DNA of 64,000 bases, from the NCBI GenBank assembly GCA_904419285.1, contig CAJFQZ010000009.1, positions 1 to 64,000 on the forward strand, given 5' to 3'. Position 1 is the first letter of the stretch. Every line of letters begins with the position of its first letter. Below are positions 59,518-64,000 of the stretch, piece by piece. The notes under the pieces were generated by a model that ran no database searches, was not told the origin of the DNA, and was given only the letters and a program-made list of their open reading frames with translations. This DNA is from Lachnospiraceae bacterium UBA1818 (GTDB lineage Bacteria; Bacillota; Clostridia; Lachnospirales; Lachnospiraceae). The position numbers were made by a program, and so were the translations under genes.

Positions 59518-59542
59518 CAAAGCGGGCGCAATAGGCTAAGAT
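59514..59542 (+). promoter_or_regulatory. Predicted promoter of tyrS
   Basis: TTGACA (59514-59519), 17 bases, TAAGAT (59537-59542). The -35 box contains the cutC stop codon. Confidence 0.82.
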
Positions 59543-59548
59543 TGCTAC

Positions 59549-59850
59549 ATATGAGACAAGCGTTGACGGGAACAAGTAGCAGATGACTGCGAAAACAGAA
59601 AGCAGCCGGATGATGAGAGGCGCATGATGCAGTTGTTTTGTGAATACATCCCTGAGCTTCGCACCGAAAAGATTCCTTGAGTGTGGAAGATGAGTAGGCT
59701 GCGACGTTGCAGAGCACGTTACAGCTCTTAATGAGGCTGACAGCCGGAGGCGGACAGAGCCGACTGCGCATACCGGTGTCAGTGAAGTAAGGTGGTACCA
59801 CGGCAGACATACGTCCTTATTGCGATGAGCAGTAAGGACGTTTTCTTTTT
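59549..59850 (+). ncRNA. T-box leader of tyrS, candidate Tyr specifier
   Basis: Conserved T-box AAGGTGGTACCACGGC (near 59789-59804) and terminator ACGTCCTTA (59811-59819) / TAAGGACGT (59833-59841) with TTTTCTTTTT. The specifier is placed at TAC (59645-59647) in GTGAATACATCC, the tyrosine codon, which agrees with the gene downstream. Uncharged tRNA(Tyr) would allow read-through. Confidence 0.94.
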
Positions 59851-59922
59851 CCGCCGGAGTGATCTTCGTCGGAATGGGAGGCGCCGGGGCGTCATACGAA
59901 TAGAAGGAAAAGGAGAAAGAAG

Positions 59923-61146
59923 ATGGGAATTTACGAGGAACTTCAGGCGAGAGGACTGATCGCCCAGGTGACGGATGAAGAGAGAATCAGAGATCTTGTG
60001 AACAATGGGAAGGCAGTGTTCTATATCGGATTCGACCCGACGGCGGACAGCCTGCATGTGGGACATTTTATGGCGCTCTGCCTGATGAAACGACTTCAGG
60101 AAGCGGGCAACAAGCCGATCGCACTGATCGGCGGAGGAACAGGCTATATCGGAGATCCTTCAGGAAGGACGGATATGCGCAGCATGATGACTCCGGAACA
60201 GATCCAGCACAACTGTGACTGCTTCAAGAAGCAGATGAGCAAGTTCATCGACTTCTCAGAGGGAAAGGCTCTGATGGTGAACAATGCGGACTGGCTGCTT
60301 GATCTGAACTATATCGAAGTCCTGCGAGAGGTGGGCCCGCATTTCTCCGTGAACAGGATGCTCACGGCAGAGTGCTACAAGCAGAGAATGGAGAGAGGAT
60401 TAAGCTTCCTTGAGTTCAACTACATGATCATGCAGGCATATGATTTCTACGCACTGTTCCAGAAATACGGATGCAACCTGCAGTTCGGAGGAGACGACCA
60501 GTGGAGCAATATGCTGGCGGGAACTGAGCTGATCCGCCGTAAGCTGGGCGAGGATGCAGGGGCTATGACGATCACGCTCCTTCTGAATTCAGAGGGCAAG
60601 AAGATGGGCAAGACCCAGTCCGGAGCAGTCTGGCTTGATCCTGAGAAGACGTCGCCGTTTGACTTCTACCAGTACTGGAGAAATGTCGCGGACGCTGATG
60701 TATTAAGATGTATCCGTATGCTGACCTTCCTTCCGCTGGAGGAGATCGACAAGATGGATTCCTGGGAGGGTGCACAGCTCAATACTGCGAAAGAGATACT
60801 GGCGTTTGAACTTACCAAACTTGTTCATGGAGAGGAAGAGGCGCAGAAGGCGCAGGAGAGCGCGCGTGCTCTGTTCAGCAGAGGAAATGCGGCGCAGATG
60901 CCGACGGCTGAGCTTACAGAAGAGGATTTTACAGATGGAGTGATCGACATCCTTACAATGCTCGTGAAGAGCGGACTGGTGCCGTCCAAATCCGAGGCGA
61001 GACGTGCGGTGCAGCAGGGCGGTGTAGCCGTAGACGGCGAGAAGGTCGGCGACATCAATGCGGCGTTTGAAAAGGATGCGCTTGCGGGAGAAGGCATTAT
61101 TGTGAAAAAAGGTAAAAAGAATTTCCGCAGAGTAGTCGTAAAATAG
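59923..61146 (+). CDS. tyrS: Tyrosine-tRNA ligase
   Basis: 407 residues, class I Tyr[19 protein letters not shown] carries the HIGH motif as [16 protein letters not shown] carries the KMSKS-like KMGKT, and the C-terminal S4 RNA-binding domain (about 340-405, [17 protein letters not shown]) contacts the tRNA. The ATG follows AAAGGAGAAAGAAG. It is the only gene directly after the T-box. Confidence 0.97.
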   Translation: MGIYEELQARGLIAQVTDEERIRDLVNNGKAVFYIGFDPTADSLHVGHFMALCLMKRLQEAGNKPIALIGGGTGYIGDPSGRTDMRSMMTPEQIQHNCDCFKKQMSKFIDFSEGKALMVNNADWLLDLNYIEVLREVGPHFSVNRMLTAECYKQRMERGLSFLEFNYMIMQAYDFYALFQKYGCNLQFGGDDQWSNMLAGTELIRRKLGEDAGAMTITLLLNSEGKKMGKTQSGAVWLDPEKTSPFDFYQYWRNVADADVLRCIRMLTFLPLEEIDKMDSWEGAQLNTAKEILAFELTKLVHGEEEAQKAQESARALFSRGNAAQMPTAELTEEDFTDGVIDILTMLVKSGLVPSKSEARRAVQQGGVAVDGEKVGDINAAFEKDALAGEGIIVKKGKKNFRRVVVK

Positions 61147-61184
61147 CAGGCAAAAGAAAGCTTTTTGAGAAAGGATGATCAGAC

Positions 61185-61691
61185 ATGGGATTCAGAGAAG
61201 TGAATGCAGAGGAGCTTCAGTTTAATCCGTTCACCAAAATCGGAAAAGAATGGCTGCTTGTTACAGCCGGAGATGAGAAGAAGCATAATACGATGACGGC
61301 AAGCTGGGGAGCCATGGGAATTATGTGGGGAAAGAATGTTGCAACAGTCTATATCCGTCCCCAGAGATATACGAAGGAATTCATCGACAACGGCGAGATG
61401 TTTACCCTTTCCTTCTACGGAGAAGAGCACAGGAAAGCTCTGAATATCTGCGGATCAAAATCCGGACGTGACTGCGACAAGGAGAAAGAGGCAGGGCTGA
61501 CGCCGTACTATACGGACGGAACGACAGCCTTTGAGGAAGCGGATATGATCTTTGTCTGCAGAAAGCTGTACAGCCAGCCGATGGGACCGGAGTACTTTAC
61601 TGCTGACTGGATCGATGAAAAATGGTATCCGGCAAAAGACTATCATGTGATGTACATGGCGGAGATCGTCAAAGTACTTGTAAAAGAATAA
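61185..61691 (+). CDS. Flavin reductase family protein
   Basis: 168 residues, FMN-binding split-barrel (flavin_reductase) fold: FTKIGKEWLLVTAGDEKKHNTMTASWG split across 15-42, IRPQRYTKEFID and FTLSFYG. Such proteins bind FMN and transfer electrons to it or to partner proteins in anaerobes. The electron donor and partner are unknown. AAAGGATGATC precedes the ATG; a bidirectional terminator follows. Confidence 0.9.
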   Translation: MGFREVNAEELQFNPFTKIGKEWLLVTAGDEKKHNTMTASWGAMGIMWGKNVATVYIRPQRYTKEFIDNGEMFTLSFYGEEHRKALNICGSKSGRDCDKEKEAGLTPYYTDGTTAFEEADMIFVCRKLYSQPMGPEYFTADWIDEKWYPAKDYHVMYMAEIVKVLVKE

Positions 61692-61740
61692 GAACCAGGG
61701 ATGCCGCAGTAAAAACGGCCGCTGCCTGAGAAAAGAAAAA

Positions 61741-61784
61741 CGAGCGCCCCGGGAATGAAACAGCATTCCCGGGGCACTCGTTTT
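61741..61784. terminator. Bidirectional terminator between convergent genes
   Basis: CGAG-c-GCCCCGGGAATG (61741-61757) pairs with CATTCCCGGGGC-a-CTCG (61764-61780) around AAACAG. TTTT follows on +, and TTTTTCTTTTC follows on -, so it serves the flavin reductase and the amylase genes. Confidence 0.92.
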
Positions 61785-61810
61785 GATACTCCTGTTATGC
61801 GAACAGAATT

Positions 61811-63244
61811 TTATACGGATTTCAGATACTGTACACTGTACGGGGGCAGAACAAGCTGGCCGTTCAGCGTGATCTGCGTCTGCGACGGAGAATGATCCGC
61901 CGCAGCAGACTCTGCCTGAGGCGTATCTGCGGCAGAAGGATCTGCCGTTTCCTCGTCAGATGCTCCGGAGCTGTCTTTGGCTGCAGCGCCTGAAGCCGTA
62001 TCCTGACTCAGAAGTTCAATATAACTGCCGTGAAGCTCTCCGTTTGAGGCGGTGAATTCAGAGTCGGAAGCGTTGATCGCAACGAGGATTCTCTCGCTGT
62101 CGGTCTTTCTTTCAAAAACAAGCTGATGATTGGTGATCACAACATTGCGGTAAATTCCATTGCAGAGCGCGTCGCTTGTTCTGCGGATGGCGATCAGCTT
62201 TTTGATGAAGTCTGTCAGTTCATTTGGCTTCGGACTGTCAAAGCATGGGCGCAGAGCGTAGTCGTTATCCGGCGCTTTTACCCCTTCCTCGCCCCATTCG
62301 CTGCCGTAGTAGATGCACGGAATGCCCGGCATTCCGAAGAGCAGGCCGTAGGTGAGCGGCAGATGATTCTTGTTGGTAAGGATGCTCGCGATCCTGGTCA
62401 CATCGTGGTTGTCGACAAAGTTCATAAGATGCTTGCCTCTGTAGATGCACCACTGTTCCGGACCGTACTGGCGGTTCAGGGAGTGGGCAATCTCAAACAT
62501 GTTCATGCTGTTGAAGCTTGAGTAAATACCCTTGTAGCACTCATAGTTCGTGCAGCTGTGGAGCATCTCATCGTTGACGATCAGGTTATAGTCGCCGAAG
62601 AGAACTTCGCCGATCAGCGCAAAGCCGGGCTTGATCTCTTCACAGAAGCGGCGCAGCCGTTTCATGAAATCGTGGTCCAGAGAGTAAGCGACATCAAGAC
62701 GGAGACCGTCGATACCGAATTCCTCGATCCACATTTTTACACAGCCGAGAAGATAATCAACGACAGCTGGATTGCGGAGGTTCAGCTTGACGAGCTCAAA
62801 ATGTCCTTCCCAGCCTTCATACCAGAAACCGTCGTTATAGCAGCTGTTGCCGTCAAAATTGATGACGAACCAGTCCTTGTATGGAGAATCCCACTTCTTT
62901 TCCTGCACATCTTTGAATGCCCAGAATCCTCTTCCGACATGGTTGAAAACGCCGTCCAGCATGATCTTCACATCATGATCGTGCAGCTCCTGACAGACCT
63001 TGACAAAATCTTCGTTCGTCCCGAGCCTGCAGTCAATCTTAGTAAAGTCTCTTGTGTCATACCCATGGTTGTCAGATTCAAAGATCGGATTGAGGATGAT
63101 GGAGCCGATCCCCAGTTCCTGGAGATACTCCGCCCATTCTCCCACCTTGAGGATGCGGTGAGCAGTGACGCCGTCATTGTGCACGGGCGCGCCGCAGAAT
63201 CCGATAGGATATATCTGATAAAAAGTTTCATTGTAAGCCCACAT
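61811..63244 (-). CDS. GH13 alpha-amylase family glycoside hydrolase
   Basis: 477 residues, no signal peptide, so cytosolic. (beta/alpha)8 barrel motifs: DGVFNHVG (97-104), GLRLDVA with nucleophile D184, IGEV with acid/base E213, and FVDNHD with D281. A C-terminal beta domain follows, but it is interrupted by a Ser/Ala/Asp/Glu-rich low-complexity stretch at about 414-456 before the last strands (ITLNGQLVLPPYSVQYL). It probably cleaves maltodextrin-like glucans; subfamily not assigned. It diverges from a GH43 gene. Confidence 0.9.
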   Translation of the reverse strand: MWAYNETFYQIYPIGFCGAPVHNDGVTAHRILKVGEWAEYLQELGIGSIILNPIFESDNHGYDTRDFTKIDCRLGTNEDFVKVCQELHDHDVKIMLDGVFNHVGRGFWAFKDVQEKKWDSPYKDWFVINFDGNSCYNDGFWYEGWEGHFELVKLNLRNPAVVDYLLGCVKMWIEEFGIDGLRLDVAYSLDHDFMKRLRRFCEEIKPGFALIGEVLFGDYNLIVNDEMLHSCTNYECYKGIYSSFNSMNMFEIAHSLNRQYGPEQWCIYRGKHLMNFVDNHDVTRIASILTNKNHLPLTYGLLFGMPGIPCIYYGSEWGEEGVKAPDNDYALRPCFDSPKPNELTDFIKKLIAIRRTSDALCNGIYRNVVITNHQLVFERKTDSERILVAINASDSEFTASNGELHGSYIELLSQDTASGAAAKDSSGASDEETADPSAADTPQAESAAADHSPSQTQITLNGQLVLPPYSVQYLKSV

Positions 63245-63424
63245 AATTCAGTACCTTCCTTTTTAAATAATATCATTGCATGTTTCGCTTCTTTTCCTAA
63301 ATCAGGAACCTGCCCCGGATTTAAGAAATATCACTTAACAGTATAGCACAGAAATTGTGAAAAAAGAACAAAAAAAGCGTTTGATTGGAAAAGAATATGT
63401 GCATCTGCTCTAAATACCTTTCGT

Positions 63425-63453
63425 TTGCACGGCAAAAGCGCTGCTGGTATACT
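63425..63453 (+). promoter_or_regulatory. Predicted promoter of the GH43 gene
   Basis: TTGCAC (63425-63430), 17 bases, TATACT (63448-63453). The rest of the divergent region 63245-63506 is AT-rich without another clear signal. Confidence 0.75.
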
Positions 63454-63506
63454 GATAGTAATCTTTTCTATTGAGAGCAAACAAGGAAAACGGAAGGTGA
63501 TGAAAG

Positions 63507-64000
63507 GTGAAGCAACAGGCTGTAAATCCTTTTCTGCCGAGCTGGGAATATATTCCAGACGGAGAGCCGAGACTTTTCGGAGACAGGGTGTACCTTTATG
63601 GGTCTCATGACAGGTTCGGCGGGAAAGAGTTCTGTATGAATGATTATGTCTGCTGGTCAGTTCCCGCGGATGATCTGTCAGATTGGAGATATGAGGGCGT
63701 GATATGGAAACGCACCGACGATCCCGGAAACAGGGACGGAAAGATGTATCTCTATGCACCGGACTGTGTGCAGGGGCCGGACGGAAGATATTATCTCTAT
63801 TACTTTCTGGGAAAACAGTTTTTGATCGGAGTGGCAGTCTGCGATGAGCCGGCAGGAAAGTTCGAGTTCTATGACTATGTACACTATGCGGACGGTGAGC
63901 GGCTGGGGGAGAAGAAAGGCGACACCGTGCAGTTTGATCCGGGAGTTTATGTAGAGGGGGACAAAGTCTATCTGTATACAGGATGGTGTCCGGCATCCTA
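63507..64000 (+). CDS. GH43-like glycoside hydrolase, 3' end outside window
   Basis: At least 164 residues, cut off by the right edge. GTG start at 63507 with GGAAGGTGAT upstream; the ATG at 63500 is in another frame. NPFLPSWEYIPDGEPRLFGD, YLYGSHDRFGG, the YAPDCVQGPDGRYYLYY strand and FDPGVYVEGDKVYLYTG fit the five-bladed beta-propeller of GH43 (D in the first blade, Asp in the YAPD blade). The family acts on arabino- or xylo-oligosaccharides. No signal peptide is seen. Confidence 0.82.
   Translation, partial: MKQQAVNPFLPSWEYIPDGEPRLFGDRVYLYGSHDRFGGKEFCMNDYVCWSVPADDLSDWRYEGVIWKRTDDPGNRDGKMYLYAPDCVQGPDGRYYLYYFLGKQFLIGVAVCDEPAGKFEFYDYVHYADGERLGEKKGDTVQFDPGVYVEGDKVYLYTGWCPAS

Noticed and set aside
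63370-63400. Catabolite-responsive (cre) site between the GH13 and GH43 genes
   Set aside because: AAAAAGCGTTTGATT resembles half of a cre, but the second half does not match.

Overview
The window reads as a chromosomal segment of an anaerobic, spore-forming Firmicute, most likely a gut Lachnospiraceae-type Clostridium. This rests on roughly 50% GC with strong SD sites (AGGAGG, AAAGGAG), a short alpha/beta-type spore protein, DapL-type lysine/peptidoglycan synthesis, AddAB instead of RecBCD, T-box leaders, group II ECF transporter genes, and a 2-hydroxyacyl-CoA dehydratase-type radical activase pair. The species cannot be read from the sequence. Nearly all DNA is coding, mostly on the + strand. 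No tRNA or rRNA gene, complete insertion sequence, prophage or CRISPR array was seen.

Layout. 1-718: frameshifted 3' end of an AlbA_2/ATPase-type regulator, then a long hairpin that covers a ribosome binding site. 719-4222: a TetM/EF-G-like GTPase fused to a YacP/Rae1-like NYN nuclease, and an ECF transporter S component. 4292-8125: pyrimidine genes pyrF-pyrK-pyrD and pyrE plus a 49-residue membrane protein. 8361-14883: VanZ-like protein, small membrane protein and M29 aminopeptidase leading into purE-purM-purN-purD. 14884-15297: a very large imperfect inverted repeat. 15298-19377: small alarmone synthetase, Crp/Fnr regulator, deleted HAD remnant, thioredoxin, and a BlaI/BlaR1-like pair. 19617-25360: activase and double-cubane-type dehydratase pair, Lsa/CplR-like ABC-F gene on the - strand with an attenuator-like leader, and a sulfatase. 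25405-34352: addB-addA, DUF1294, dapL. 34500-37914: PadR/DUF1700/DUF4097/PspC envelope module, SASP, and a GT26-like protein with altered active-site motifs. 38148-43449: PucR/CdaR-type regulator and ftsE-ftsX-(EnvC/LytM)-ctp. 43506-49663: T-box, non-discriminating-type aspS, a zinc-ribbon membrane protein, gatCAB. 49743-53099: ecfA1-ecfA2-ecfT-truA. 53103-58620: an N-acetylglucosamine regulon (nagB-nagA, BglG/LicT-type antiterminator, IIA, IIBC) with two RAT/terminator leaders. 58762-61691: cutC, T-box-tyrS, flavin reductase. 61811-64000: GH13 amylase (-) and a partial GH43 (+).

How it works together. Several units are controlled by RNA: two T-boxes (candidate specifiers AAC for the Asp-tRNA(Asn)/GatCAB route and UAC for tyrS), two RAT antiterminators probably bound by the PRD protein encoded between them, a leader-peptide attenuator in front of the ABC-F gene, and an SD-sequestering hairpin in front of the GTPase-nuclease fusion. 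The most unusual gene is that fusion: it combines a GTPase fold that enters the ribosomal A site with a homologue of a nuclease known to cut mRNA in the A site, which suggests a ribosome-rescue or translation-quality-control factor. Other notable structure is the ~290-nt inverted repeat behind purD and a four-copy 75-bp tandem repeat between the nag RAT terminator and nagB.
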